From Anaeromyxobacter soli (lineage in GTDB: Bacteria; Myxococcota; Myxococcia; Myxococcales; Anaeromyxobacteraceae), in the NCBI RefSeq assembly GCF_022808855.1, contig NZ_JAKZLF010000009.1:66195-130194 (forward strand): a stretch of DNA of 64,000 bases, in the 5' to 3' direction. Below are positions 24,278 to 32,630 of the stretch, in pieces (within the stretch, counting starts at the first letter, position 1; each line of letters begins with the position of its first letter). The position numbers and the translations under genes are program-made. The notes below the pieces were generated by a model. The model was given only the letters and a program-made list of their open reading frames with translations. It did no database searches and was not told the DNA's origin.

Positions 24278-24389
24278 CGAGGTTCCATTGCGCCGGACGG
24301 GGCGCGTCGCTTGGCGAGAGAGGATACAGCGGGTCGCCGGCCGGACGCGACCGGCCGGGCGGCCGCGGGCCCGCCGCGAGACGGGAGGC

Positions 24390-24731
24390 TCACCCGCGCT
24401 CGCGCACCATCGACAGGAGCATCTTGAACCGCTCCGTCGCCTTCACCGCGTGCGGCACGCCCGCGGGCATGAGCACCGTCTCGCCCGCCCTCGCCGGCAC
24501 GCGCTCGCCGCCGATGGTCAGCTCGACCGCCCCGTCGAGCACCTGCACGAACGCGTCGAAGGGCGCCGTGTGCTCCGACAGCTCCTGCCCGGCGTCGAAC
24601 GCGAACAGCGTGAGCGAGCCGCCCGGCGCCTTCGCGAGCGTGCGGCTCACCACGGAGCCAGCCACGTACTCCACCTGCTGCTCCAGCCTGACCGCCTTCG
24701 CGCGCGGCAGCTCATTCTTGAGGACGTTCAT
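24390..24731 (-). CDS. Small cupin-domain protein
   Basis: Single-domain cupin of 113 aa. Cupin motif 1 can be followed around GQELSEHTAPFDAFVQVLDG and motif 2 around VLMPAGVPHAVKA, giving candidate metal ligands (Glu, His, His). ATG 24731 has GGAGAGGGGG a few bases upstream; an earlier in-frame start at 24764 lacks one. Such proteins often bind metals or small ligands or act as isomerases, and no specific role can be given. It has no operon partner. Confidence 0.82.
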   Translation of the reverse strand: MNVLKNELPRAKAVRLEQQVEYVAGSVVSRTLAKAPGGSLTLFAFDAGQELSEHTAPFDAFVQVLDGAVELTIGGERVPARAGETVLMPAGVPHAVKATERFKMLLSMVRERG

Positions 24732-24779
24732 GCCCCCTCTCCAATGCGAAGGCCCTGCCAGCACGAAACCTCCGTGAAA

Positions 24780-25148
24780 TCAGGCCAGTGGTCGGCTACG
24801 AGCCCGCGTCACCGCGCTTTCGGTACCGACATCGCGGTGCGGCGTCGCGGTGCGGCGCCGAGGGTCCCGGCGAGCGAGCGACCCGGCGCGTCCCCGGTGG
24901 CGGCCTCGTGCCTTCGACGATCGCCGAGGGCCCGGAGCGGGTGGGCGCTTCTCCGCGCGCCGCGCCCGCGGCTCACCGGGCGCGATCATGGGCGTACGTA
25001 CGCACGCGCGGTGCGGCCCCACCCGAACAGCGCGCCCCGCCCGACCCGTCCGCGCGCTGGACGCCGGCGGTAGCGTTCCCTCGAGAGCGCCGGCGGCGGC
25101 GCCGCGCGTGGATCGCGCGTGAGCGCGCGTCAGGCGAAGGAGGCGCGC
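24780..25148. other. Gap without recognisable genes
   Basis: Between the cupin gene and the phosphoribosyltransferase fusion. Both strands have open frames only of the kind expected in very GC-rich DNA, with Arg/Ala/Pro-rich products lacking family features. I see no RNA gene, strong hairpin or clear promoter, apart from the ribosome site at its right end. Confidence 0.6.
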
Positions 25149-26549
25149 ATGGTCTTCCGGGACAGGGAGCAGGCAGGACGGCTGCTCGCGGAGGAGCTCG
25201 GGAGACTCCGCGCGGAGCGGCCCGTGGTGCTCGGGCTCACGCGGGGCGGCGTGCCCGTCGCCTTCGAGGTGGCGCGCGCCCTCGACGCGCCGCTCGACGT
25301 CGTGGTGGTCCGCAAGATCGGCGCGCCGGGATCTCCGGAGTACGCCATCGGCGCCATCGCCGAGGGCGGCGCGGTGTTCGTGCGCCGCGACGCGCTTCGC
25401 GAGGTGGGCCTCACCGAGGCGGACGCCGCCGAGCTCGCCGAGCGCGAGGTCGTCGAGCTCGCGCGGCGCGTCCGGCGCTACCGAGGCGATCGCCCGCCGG
25501 CGGAGGTCGCGGGGCGCACGGTCATCGTGGTGGACGACGGCGTCGCGACCGGGGCCACCGCCCGCGCCGCGGCCCGCGGCGCGAGGCAGCGGGGCGCCGC
25601 GCGCGTGGTGCTCGCTGCGCCGGTCGTCGCGGCGGCCTCGGTGGCGGAGCTCCGCGCGGACTTCGACGAGGTGATCGCCCTCGAGCTCCCCGAGCCGTTC
25701 TACGCGGTGGGCGCCTGGTACGAGCGGTTCGACCAGGTGTCCGACGAGCAGGTGGTGAAGAGCCTGCGGCGCGCCCGGGGCGAGCCGGCGGAGGGCGAGG
25801 TCGGCGAGCTCTGGAATGGAGAGTGGACCGCGCCCTTGGGCGCCGATCCGCCGGGCTCCGAGGCCGAGATCCTGTCGATCCCCTTCGACGGCCCGGCCGG
25901 CGGTCCGGGGGTCCTGGAGGGGGAGCTCGCCGTCCCCGATCGCGCCCTGGGGCTCGTCCTGTTCGTCCACGGGAGCGGCTCGACGCGCCGGAGCCCCCGC
26001 AACCAGCTCGTCGCGCGCGCGCTGCGGCGCGCCGGCCTCGCCACCCTCCTCTTCGATCTGCTCACGCCGCCCGAGGCGGCCGAGGACGAGGTCACGGCGG
26101 AGCTCCGGTTCGACATCGAGCTGCTCACCGGCCGCGTCGTCTCCGCGACGCGCTGGATCGCGGCCCTGCCCCGCGTGCGCGGGCTGCGCCTCGGCTACTT
26201 CGGCGCGAGCACGGGCGCCGCCGCCGCCCTCGCTGCGGCCGCGGAGCTCCCCGAGCTCGTCGGGGCGGTCGTGTCGCGCGGAGGCCGTCCCGATCTCGTG
26301 CCCGCGGCGGTGCTGGAGCGGGTGCGGGCGCCGGTGCTCCTCGTGGTCGGCGGCCGGGACTCCACCGTGCTGCGGCTCAACCGCTCCGTGCTCCCGCACC
26401 TCCGCTCAGCCGAGCTGACGATGGTGCCGGGCGCGAGCCACCTGTTCGAGGAGCCGGGCGCGCTCGAGTCGGTGGCCCGGCTCGCGGCGCGCTGGTTCGA
26501 GCGGACCTTCTCGGCGCCGGCGGCGCTCACTCCGCCGCCTTTCGCCTGA
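25149..26549 (+). CDS. Phosphoribosyltransferase-alpha/beta hydrolase fusion
   Basis: Two-domain cytosolic protein of 466 aa. Residues about 1-215 form a type I phosphoribosyltransferase with the PRPP loop VIVVDDGVATGAT (about 125-137) and the EYAIGAI block. Residues about 240-462 form an alpha/beta hydrolase of the dienelactone-hydrolase type with the oxyanion region FVHGSGS, nucleophile elbow GASTG (Ser354), Asp404 (GGRDS) and His431 (ASHLF), so the triad is complete. AAGGAGG precedes ATG 25149. The fusion is seen in other bacteria, but its reaction is not known to me. A CBS protein follows 19 bp downstream, probably in the same operon. Confidence 0.9.
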   Translation: MVFRDREQAGRLLAEELGRLRAERPVVLGLTRGGVPVAFEVARALDAPLDVVVVRKIGAPGSPEYAIGAIAEGGAVFVRRDALREVGLTEADAAELAEREVVELARRVRRYRGDRPPAEVAGRTVIVVDDGVATGATARAAARGARQRGAARVVLAAPVVAAASVAELRADFDEVIALELPEPFYAVGAWYERFDQVSDEQVVKSLRRARGEPAEGEVGELWNGEWTAPLGADPPGSEAEILSIPFDGPAGGPGVLEGELAVPDRALGLVLFVHGSGSTRRSPRNQLVARALRRAGLATLLFDLLTPPEAAEDEVTAELRFDIELLTGRVVSATRWIAALPRVRGLRLGYFGASTGAAAALAAAAELPELVGAVVSRGGRPDLVPAAVLERVRAPVLLVVGGRDSTVLRLNRSVLPHLRSAELTMVPGASHLFEEPGALESVARLAARWFERTFSAPAALTPPPFA

Positions 26550-26568
26550 ACGTGGGAGGAGGCTCGTC

Positions 26569-27129
26569 ATGCGCAAGGCAGTCCCGTTCCTCGACGTCCC
26601 CATCCGCCGGGTCATGACCCCGCAGCCGGCGACGGTCGGCCCCGAGGACTCGCTGGGGGACGCAGCGGGCGCGATGGTGCAGGGCGGGTTCAGGCACCTG
26701 CCGGTGGTCGACGCGGACGGGTCGGTGGTCGGGATGCTCTCCGAGCGCGACCTTCGCGCGCGGCTCGGGACCGAGCTCGAGCGCTTCGCGGACGCCGCGC
26801 TCGACCTCCTCTCCGAGGAGGTCGAGGGCACGCTGCGCCCCGATCCGGTCACGATCCCGAGCACGGCGACGGTGCGGGACGCGCTCGAGATCCTCGCGGA
26901 CGAGCGCGTCGGCGCGCTACCGGTCATGGACGGAGAGCGGCTCGTCGGGATCGTCTCTTACCTCGACCTGCTCGTGTACCTGCGCAGGGAGGCGCCTCCG
27001 GCGCCCACCCGGGGGGTGGAGCGAGCGGAGCCGCCCCGGCGCCGGGCACCGTCCCGGAAGCCGCCCGCGCGCAAGCCGCCGTCGCGGCAGACCGGCGCGC
27101 GCGGGGGTCGCCGCCGCGCGACCCGCTGA
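26569..27129 (+). CDS. Twin-CBS-domain protein with basic tail
   Basis: Small regulatory-type protein of 186 aa made of two CBS domains (about 10-65 and 85-140; blocks RVMTPQPATVGPEDSL and PDPVTIPSTATVRDAL). CBS pairs usually bind adenine nucleotides. The last 45 residues are Pro/Arg/Lys-rich with repeats such as RKPPARKPPSRQ, possibly contacting nucleic acid or acidic partners. It starts 19 bp after the phosphoribosyltransferase-hydrolase gene, with GGAGGAGG upstream, so nucleotide sensing and nucleotide-related chemistry may be linked, which is inference. Confidence 0.9.
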   Translation: MRKAVPFLDVPIRRVMTPQPATVGPEDSLGDAAGAMVQGGFRHLPVVDADGSVVGMLSERDLRARLGTELERFADAALDLLSEEVEGTLRPDPVTIPSTATVRDALEILADERVGALPVMDGERLVGIVSYLDLLVYLRREAPPAPTRGVERAEPPRRRAPSRKPPARKPPSRQTGARGGRRRATR

Positions 27130-27237
27130 CGGCGCGCTGGACACCCCCTGCGACACGATGCCTCGACCGCGTTGCCCCTCGATCGAGGGCTTTCGCAAGG
27201 GCTCCCGCCGCGGTTGGATCATCGACGGGGGCTGCTC

Positions 27238-27384
27238 ATGACCACGGTCGCGGTCGTCTCGTTCGTCGTGCTCGTCGCGGTCGCGACGGTCCACGCCGTG
27301 CTGCCGGCGCGGACCCGGGCGCCGGTCAGCGGATCGCGTACGTCACGGACACGCTCGCGTCGATCTCGAGCTCGCCCGGCGTGA
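27238..27384 (+). CDS. Possible small membrane peptide
   Basis: Open frame of 48 aa: MTTVAVVSFVVLVAVATVHA gives a clean single helix and is followed by a very basic Ser/Arg tail. GGGGG lies about 7 nt upstream of the ATG. The C-terminal 59 bp overlap the 3' end of the convergent SIMPL gene, and the basic tail could be an antisense artefact. Listed as a weak candidate only. Confidence 0.25.
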   Translation: MTTVAVVSFVVLVAVATVHAVLPARTRAPVSGSRTSRTRSRRSRARPA

Positions 27385-28084
27385 CCGGCGCGCCGTCCGT
27401 CGCCACCATCGCCTGCGTCCGGTACTTCGCGAGCGGGATCGGCCGTTCGGCGGCGCCCTCCTCGATCGCCACCACCGCGCCCAGCGAGACCCCGGCCGCC
27501 TTCGCCATCGCCTCCGCCTTCGCCCGGGCGACCGCGACCGCGTTCGCGAGCGCCTCCTGGCGCTGCGGGGCCGGATCGTCGCGCTCGAAGGTGAGACCCC
27601 GCAGCGAGTTCGAGCCTGCGGCGACCACGCGCTCCAGGATCTGGCCGAGCTTCGCGAGATCGCGCACGGTCACGCGAACCTCGTCCACCACCGTGTAGCC
27701 GGTGATGTCCCGAGGCTTCCCGTCCACCCACGGACGCTCCACCTGCACGTCGTGGCGCGTCGTCTGGACGTCCTTCTCGGCGACGCCGGCCTTCGCGAGC
27801 GCGTCGATCATCCGCCGCATCTTCGCCGCGGCGTCCGCGACGGTCGGCGCGAGGGTCTTGCCGGTCGCCTCGATCCCCGCGAGCACCACCGCGACGTCGG
27901 GCCGGACCCTCACCCTGCCCTCTCCCGTCACGCGGAGCGTCCGGTCGAGGCTCCGCACCTCGACGGCGGGCGAGGCGGCGAGCACCGACTGCGCGGCGGG
28001 CGCGGGGACCTGAGCGGCGGCGGCGCGGGTCGCGCAGCCGAGCGGAACGAGCAGCAGGAGGGCGAGAGGGCGGGTCGTGGACAT
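27326..28084 (-). CDS. SIMPL/DUF541-domain lipoprotein
   Basis: Predicted periplasmic lipoprotein of 252 aa: a hydrophobic signal segment ends in the lipobox VPLGC (Cys17). The rest is a SIMPL (DUF541) domain, recognised by LRVTGEGRVRVRPDVAVVLAGIEA near its start and the ANAVAVARAKAEAMAKAAGV helix late in the domain. Family members such as BP26 form oligomers; a physiological role is unclear. ATG 28084 starts at the signal segment. It is an isolated gene, divergent from the receiver-domain gene with 133 bp between them. Confidence 0.88.
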   Translation of the reverse strand: MSTTRPLALLLLVPLGCATRAAAAQVPAPAAQSVLAASPAVEVRSLDRTLRVTGEGRVRVRPDVAVVLAGIEATGKTLAPTVADAAAKMRRMIDALAKAGVAEKDVQTTRHDVQVERPWVDGKPRDITGYTVVDEVRVTVRDLAKLGQILERVVAAGSNSLRGLTFERDDPAPQRQEALANAVAVARAKAEAMAKAAGVSLGAVVAIEEGAAERPIPLAKYRTQAMVATDGAPVTPGELEIDASVSVTYAIR

Positions 28085-28217
28085 GGCTGCGTTACATACC
28101 TCGGCTCCGCCCCGCGAGGACGCGCCGCCGTGTCGCCGTGCGGGGCAGGTCGGCGCGCGCACTCCCCGCATGGGCGCGCGATGACGGGGTCGCTCTCGCC
28201 TAGGATGCGCCCCTTCG

Positions 28218-28586
28218 ATGACCGACGGCTGCCCGATCCTCGTCGTCGACGACGACACCGACCTGCGGGAGACGCTCGGGGAGCTGCTCGAGGAGGAGGG
28301 CTACGACGCGCACCTCTGCGAGAACGGCCGCGTCGCGCTCGACCGCCTGCGCAAGGGGGAGCGCCCCGCGCTCATCCTCCTCGATCTCATGATGCCGGAG
28401 ATGAACGGCTGGCAGTTCCGCGAGGAGCAGCTGCGCGACGCGCAGCTCGCGGAGATCCCTGTCGTCGTCATGACGGCGAGCCGCGGCTTCGAGGGACACC
28501 CCATCACCGCCTCCGAGATCCTGTACAAGCCCGTCGGCCTCGGCGATCTCATCGAGGCGGTCGAGCGGAACGTCCGGCCCCACTAG
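28218..28586 (+). CDS. Single-domain response regulator (CheY-like receiver)
   Basis: Stand-alone receiver of 122 aa without an output domain: acidic triad at Asp11-Asp13, phosphoacceptor Asp56 (LILLDLMMPEMNGW) and Lys104 (LYKPVG). It probably acts through protein contact or as a phosphate shuttle. No kinase gene is adjacent. The orphan kinase at 6918-8627 in this window lacks a partner, but a link between them is only conjecture. Confidence 0.92.
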   Translation: MTDGCPILVVDDDTDLRETLGELLEEEGYDAHLCENGRVALDRLRKGERPALILLDLMMPEMNGWQFREEQLRDAQLAEIPVVVMTASRGFEGHPITASEILYKPVGLGDLIEAVERNVRPH

Positions 28587-28681
28587 ACGGGCCGCCCACG
28601 CCGCCCGCGCGGCGAAGCGAGGCGCAGCCGCCGTGCGCCAGCCCGTCGACTCCGGCCTGGCGTGCTATGACGCTGCCCCGC

Positions 28682-29452
28682 ATGGCAGAGCCGGGCCTCC
28701 TCCAGATCGCGCTCCTCACGCTCGTCGCGCTCGTCGCCGGCGTCATCGACGCGATCGCCGGCGGCGGCGGCCTGCTCACCGTCCCCGCCATCCTCTGGGC
28801 CGGCCTCCCGCCGCACCTCGCCCTCGGCACGAACAAGGGCCAGTCGGTGTTCGGCTCGTTCGCGGCGCTCGCCCGCTTCACGCGCGGAGGGCTCGTGGAC
28901 GGCCGCCGGGCGCGCATCACCTTCCCCCTGGGGCTCGCCGGCTCGCTCGGCGGAGCGGCGCTCGTCCTCGTAACGCCCCCCTCCGCGCTCCGGCCGATCG
29001 TCGTCGCGCTGCTCGCCTTCGCCGCGGTGTTCGTCGGCCTGCGCAGGGGGCCGCCGCCCCGGCTCGAGGACGCCGCCCCGCCCCGCAGCGCGGCGGCCAT
29101 CGCGGGCGCCATCGCCCTCGCCGTCGGCGCCTACGACGGCTTCTTCGGGCCCGGCACGGGGACGTTCCTCATCGTCGCCTTCGTGGCGCTGCTCGGGGAC
29201 GGGCTCTCCCGAGCGTCGGCGAGCGCCAAGGTCGTGAACTTCGCCTCCAATCTCGCGGCGGTCGCCCTCTTCGCGTCCCGCGGCGTCGTCCTCTGGCGGA
29301 TCGCCCTCCCCATGGCGGCGGCGCAGCTCGCGGGCGGCTGGGTGGGCGCCCACCTCGCCATCCGGCGCGGCGACGCCCTCATCCGGCGGGTGGTGGTCGC
29401 GGTGGCGCTCGTCCTGGCCGCCAAGCTCGCCTGGGACATGCGCAACCCATGA
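28682..29452 (+). CDS. TauE/SafE-family membrane transporter
   Basis: Inner-membrane protein of 256 aa with about eight hydrophobic segments and the two family motifs: GVIDAIAGGGGLLTVPAIL near the N-terminus and GAYDGFFGPGTGTFL near residue 145. The TauE/SafE family exports sulfite, sulfoacetate and other small anions; the substrate here is unknown. ATG 28682 is listed, with an alternative ATG 15 nt earlier; neither has a clear ribosome site. It stands alone. Confidence 0.92.
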   Translation: MAEPGLLQIALLTLVALVAGVIDAIAGGGGLLTVPAILWAGLPPHLALGTNKGQSVFGSFAALARFTRGGLVDGRRARITFPLGLAGSLGGAALVLVTPPSALRPIVVALLAFAAVFVGLRRGPPPRLEDAAPPRSAAAIAGAIALAVGAYDGFFGPGTGTFLIVAFVALLGDGLSRASASAKVVNFASNLAAVALFASRGVVLWRIALPMAAAQLAGGWVGAHLAIRRGDALIRRVVVAVALVLAAKLAWDMRNP

Positions 29453-29534
29453 CGTGACGCGGCAAGCCTCCCCCGCGCGAGGCGCGCTTGCTACACTGCC
29501 GCGGCGAAACGCCCCTCCAGGAGGAAGCCGCGCG

Positions 29535-30809
29535 ATGAGCCGAACCGTCTCGGCCGAGGAAGCCGTCTCCGTCGTCAAGTCGGGCGATCGCGTCTTCATC
29601 CACAGCGTCGCCGCCGCGCCGCAGCGGCTCGTGGACGCCCTCACGGCGCGCGCGAGCGAGCTGCGCGTCGTCGAGATCGTGTCGCTGCACACGGAGGGGC
29701 GCGCGCCCTACGCCGCCCCCGAGCACGCGAAGAGCTTCCGCGTGAACGCGCTGTTCGTCGGCGCCAACTACCGCGCGGCGGTCGAGGAGGGGCGGGCCGA
29801 CTACCTGCCGGTGTTCCTCTCCGAGGTGCCGAAGCTGTTCCGCTCCGGCGTCCTCCCGCTCGACGTCGCGCTCGTCCACGTGTCGCCGCCCGACCGCCAC
29901 GGCTTCTGCTCCCTGGGCGTGTCGGTGGACGTCACGCGGGCGGCGGTGCAGACCGCCCGCACCGTCATCGCGCAGGTGAACCCGCGCATGCCGCGGACGC
30001 ACGGCGACGGCCTCATCCACGTCGACGCGATCGACTACCTCGTGGAGGTGGACGAGCCGATCCACGAGCTGCCGGAGCGCGAGCTCACGGAGGCGGAGCG
30101 CGCGATCGGGCGCCACTGCGCGGAGCTCGTGGAGGACGGCGCGACGCTCCAGCTCGGGATCGGCGCCATCCCGCAGGCGACCTTCGCGTACCTCGGCGAT
30201 CACCAGCGGCTCGGCATCCACACCGAGATGCTCTCCGACGGCATCGTCGACCTCGTCGACAAGGGCGTCATCACCGGCGAGGCGAAGCGCGTCCACCCGG
30301 GCAAGATCGTGGGCGGGTTCGCCGTCGGCACCCGCAAGCTCTACGACTTCCTCCACGACAACCCGCTCGTGGCGATGCTCGACATCGCGTACGTGAACGA
30401 CACGGCAGTCATCCGCCGGAACCCCCGGGTCACCGCGATCAACAGCGCCATCGAGGTGGATCTCACCGGCCAGGTGTGCGCCGACTCCATCGGCGACCGG
30501 CAGTACTCGGGCGTGGGCGGGCAGATGGACTTCATCCGCGGCGCGGCGCTGTCCGACGGTGGCAAGCCCATCATCGCCCTGCGCTCGACCACCGCGGCGG
30601 GCGAGCCGCGCATCGTCTCGTACCTGAAGCCGGGCGCCGGCGTCGTGACCACCCGCGCCCACGTGCACTTCGTCGTGACGGAGCACGGGATCGCCGATCT
30701 CTTCGGCAAGAACCTGCGCCAGCGCGCGGCGGCGCTCATCGCGATCGCCCACCCCGCGCACCGCGACGCGCTCGCCGCCGAGGCCCGCCGCCGCTTCGGC
30801 AGCTGGTGA
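29535..30809 (+). CDS. Acetyl-CoA hydrolase/CoA-transferase family enzyme
   Basis: Cytosolic class I-like CoA-transferase of 424 aa, probably moving CoA between acetate or another short acid and an acyl-CoA. Features are the N-terminal half with GDRVFIHS, the glycine-rich block QLGIGAIPQATFAYL, the TEMLSDGIVDLV segment that normally holds the catalytic Glu region, and the C-terminal GVGGQMDFIRGA and TEHGIADLFGK blocks. Close relatives are 4-hydroxybutyrate CoA-transferases and acetyl-CoA hydrolases. ATG 29535 has AGGAGG about 9 nt upstream. Single-gene unit. Confidence 0.92.
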   Translation: MSRTVSAEEAVSVVKSGDRVFIHSVAAAPQRLVDALTARASELRVVEIVSLHTEGRAPYAAPEHAKSFRVNALFVGANYRAAVEEGRADYLPVFLSEVPKLFRSGVLPLDVALVHVSPPDRHGFCSLGVSVDVTRAAVQTARTVIAQVNPRMPRTHGDGLIHVDAIDYLVEVDEPIHELPERELTEAERAIGRHCAELVEDGATLQLGIGAIPQATFAYLGDHQRLGIHTEMLSDGIVDLVDKGVITGEAKRVHPGKIVGGFAVGTRKLYDFLHDNPLVAMLDIAYVNDTAVIRRNPRVTAINSAIEVDLTGQVCADSIGDRQYSGVGGQMDFIRGAALSDGGKPIIALRSTTAAGEPRIVSYLKPGAGVVTTRAHVHFVVTEHGIADLFGKNLRQRAAALIAIAHPAHRDALAAEARRRFGSW

Positions 30810-31024
30810 TCCGGCGGGCCGAGCGCCCGCCTTCCGGGAGTTCACCGATCCGGCGCCTGCGCGCCGCGGCCGCGTCACGCCGTGCGCGCACGATCCCCGC
30901 TCCGTCGAGCCGCGGCCCCGGACGCGGCGGCGGGTTGCGGTAGCCCGGGGGAGTACAAATTCTCTTAACCGACCACGTCACGCACGCGAGAGACGACGAA
31001 ACGCGCGTCCGGAGGGCCGAGGCG

Positions 31025-31342
31025 ATGCCAGGCGCTTGCAAATTCGTCCGGGAGTCAGAGGCCGGTCGGACGGTGATCCGCCTGTCCGGCGTCTTCGACC
31101 GGACGTCCGCCGCCGAGCTGGCGGAGCGGCTCGAGGCGGAGCGCGGAGGCGAGGTGGTGCTCGACTTCAGCCTGATCCGCGAGTTCGCCGACCTGGGCGT
31201 CGCCGCGCTCGCGCACGAGCTCGCCGGCGGCGACCGGCGCCTGCTGCTGCGCGGCCTGCGCCAGCACCAGCTCCGCATCTTCCGCTACTTCGGCGTGGAC
31301 GTGGAGGCCTTCCAGCACCCGCAGGCGCCCGCGCTGCACTGA
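31025..31342 (+). CDS. STAS-domain protein without the usual serine
   Basis: Anti-sigma-factor-antagonist-like protein of 105 aa: strands and helices follow the STAS pattern (VIRLSGVFDRTSAAEL, then EVVLDFSLIREFADLGVAAL). At the position where SpoIIAA has the phosphorylated serine in DSSG, this protein reads ADLG, so it cannot be controlled by the usual serine kinase. It may be constitutively active or work by ligand or protein binding. The upstream 215-bp gap includes an unusually A/T-rich patch (GTACAAATTCTCTTAACC) that could be a promoter, but no firm element can be assigned. Confidence 0.82.
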   Translation: MPGACKFVRESEAGRTVIRLSGVFDRTSAAELAERLEAERGGEVVLDFSLIREFADLGVAALAHELAGGDRRLLLRGLRQHQLRIFRYFGVDVEAFQHPQAPALH

Positions 31343-31620
31343 AACGGCAGGCGGCGTGCCTCGGGGGGGCCGGGGGGGGCCCCCCCCCCCCCCGGGGGGG
31401 CGCCCCCCCCCCCGCCCCCCCCCCCCCCCCCGCCGCCCCCCCCCGCGCCCCGCGCCCCGCGGCGCGGCTCGTCGCCGCTCTCCTCCTCGCGGACGGCGCC
31501 CTCCTCCTCCTCCGTGCCGAAGTACCCCTCGTAGTACGGCTCCCGCCGCGGCGGCAGATCCGTCCGTGGGGTCTCGTCGCGGCCTTCCTTCCGGCGCTCT
31601 TCCTCGGGCTTTCGCGGCAT
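31285..31620 (-). CDS. Small charged protein broken by a G/C homopolymer
   Basis: The first 58 or so residues look real: a GAGGAGG site 4-5 nt before ATG 31620 and a charged, Pro- and Tyr-containing sequence (EPYYEGYFGTEEEE). After that the frame enters a run of G and C homopolymers and becomes poly-Gly/Pro, then reads antisense through the STAS gene. The true 3' end is probably lost to sequencing error or has been altered by repeat expansion. Function is unknown. Confidence 0.4.
   Translation of the reverse strand: MPRKPEEERRKEGRDETPRTDLPPRREPYYEGYFGTEEEEGAVREEESGDEPRRGARGAGGGGGGGGGGGGGGAPPGGGGAPPGPPEARRLPFQCSAGACGCWKASTSTPK
31363..31444. repeat. Poly-G/poly-C tract
   Basis: About 80 bases consisting almost wholly of G and C runs, including stretches of 10-16 identical bases. 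It lies in the 406-bp gap between the STAS and Ku genes. Like the tract at 35-72 it may be an assembly artefact or a real unstable repeat. Confidence 0.9.
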
Positions 31621-31748
31621 ACGCCCTCCTCACGTCCCCGAAAACCTGCGCTCCCGTGCCGCCGCCGTGAAGCGGCACCCCGCGTCGGGCCCCACCCGGC
31701 GTTGCCGCGGGCCGACGGGCGCACGATCGTACTCAGGGGGGACGATCC

Positions 31749-32630
31749 ATGGCTCGAGCGATCTGGAGCGGAGCGCTGACGTTCGGCCTCGTGAACATCC
31801 CGGTGAAGCTCGTCACCGCGGTGACGCAGAAAGAGGTCCGCTTCAACATGCTCCACGACAAGGACGGCGGGCGGATCCACCTGAAGCGCTTCTGCGCCAA
31901 GGAGGACGTCGAGGTCCCCTACGAGCACATCGTGAAGGGCTACGAGATCTCGAAGGGGAAGTACGTCGCCCTCGATCCCGACGAGCTCGAGAAGTTCGAC
32001 CCCAAGGCGACGCACACGGTGGACATCCACGACTTCGTGGAGCTCGCCGAGATCGACCCCATCTACTACGACCGCACCTACTACCTCGTGCCGGAGGCGA
32101 GCGCCGCGAAGCCGTACGCCCTCCTGCTCGACGCGATGCGCCGCTCGGGCAAGGTGGCGATCGCGACGTTCGTGCTGCGCACGCGCGAGTCGCTCTGCTG
32201 CGTTCGCCCCATCGAGGACGCGCTCGCGCTCTCGACCATGAACCGCGCCGACGAGGTGATCCCGGTGTCCTCGCTCGACCTCCCCCGGCACGCGAAGCCC
32301 GCCGAGCGCGAGCTCGCGATGGCCGAGCAGCTCGTCGGCTCCCTCACGACCGCGTTCGAGCCCGAGCGCTACCCCGATACGTACCGCGAGCGCGTCCTGG
32401 AGCTCGTCGAGAAGAAGGCGGAGGGCGAGACGATCGAGGCCCCCGAGGCGGAGCGCGCGCCCGCCGAGGTGGTGAGCCTCGCGGATGCGCTGTCCGCCAG
32501 CCTCGCCGCAGCGCGCCGGCGGGGGGGCGAGCCCGCCGCGCACCCGGCGCGAGGCGAGCGGCGACACCGGCCCGCCGTGGCGGCGCGCGCCGCCGGCAAG
32601 AAGAAGGCGGCGAGGAAGAAGCGGCCGTGA
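31749..32630 (+). CDS. ku: Ku DNA-end-binding protein (NHEJ)
   Basis: Bacterial Ku homodimer subunit, 293 aa, which threads onto double-strand breaks and recruits LigD. The N-terminal sequence ARAIWSGALTFGLVNIPVKL is diagnostic, followed by the Ku barrel (to about residue 255) and a basic Lys/Arg-rich tail (AGKKKAARKK) that in relatives helps DNA sliding and binding. The GTG start of the LigD polymerase gene overlaps its stop codon by 4 bp, so the pair is translationally coupled. Confidence 0.97.
   Translation: MARAIWSGALTFGLVNIPVKLVTAVTQKEVRFNMLHDKDGGRIHLKRFCAKEDVEVPYEHIVKGYEISKGKYVALDPDELEKFDPKATHTVDIHDFVELAEIDPIYYDRTYYLVPEASAAKPYALLLDAMRRSGKVAIATFVLRTRESLCCVRPIEDALALSTMNRADEVIPVSSLDLPRHAKPAERELAMAEQLVGSLTTAFEPERYPDTYRERVLELVEKKAEGETIEAPEAERAPAEVVSLADALSASLAAARRRGGEPAAHPARGERRHRPAVAARAAGKKKAARKKRP

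Noticed and set aside
24745-24760. Sigma-54-like element (TGGCAGGGCCTTCGCA on the minus strand) before the cupin gene.
   Set aside because: It has no palindromic enhancer partner nearby, and the predicted start of transcription would exclude the strong ribosome site of the gene. Probably a chance match.
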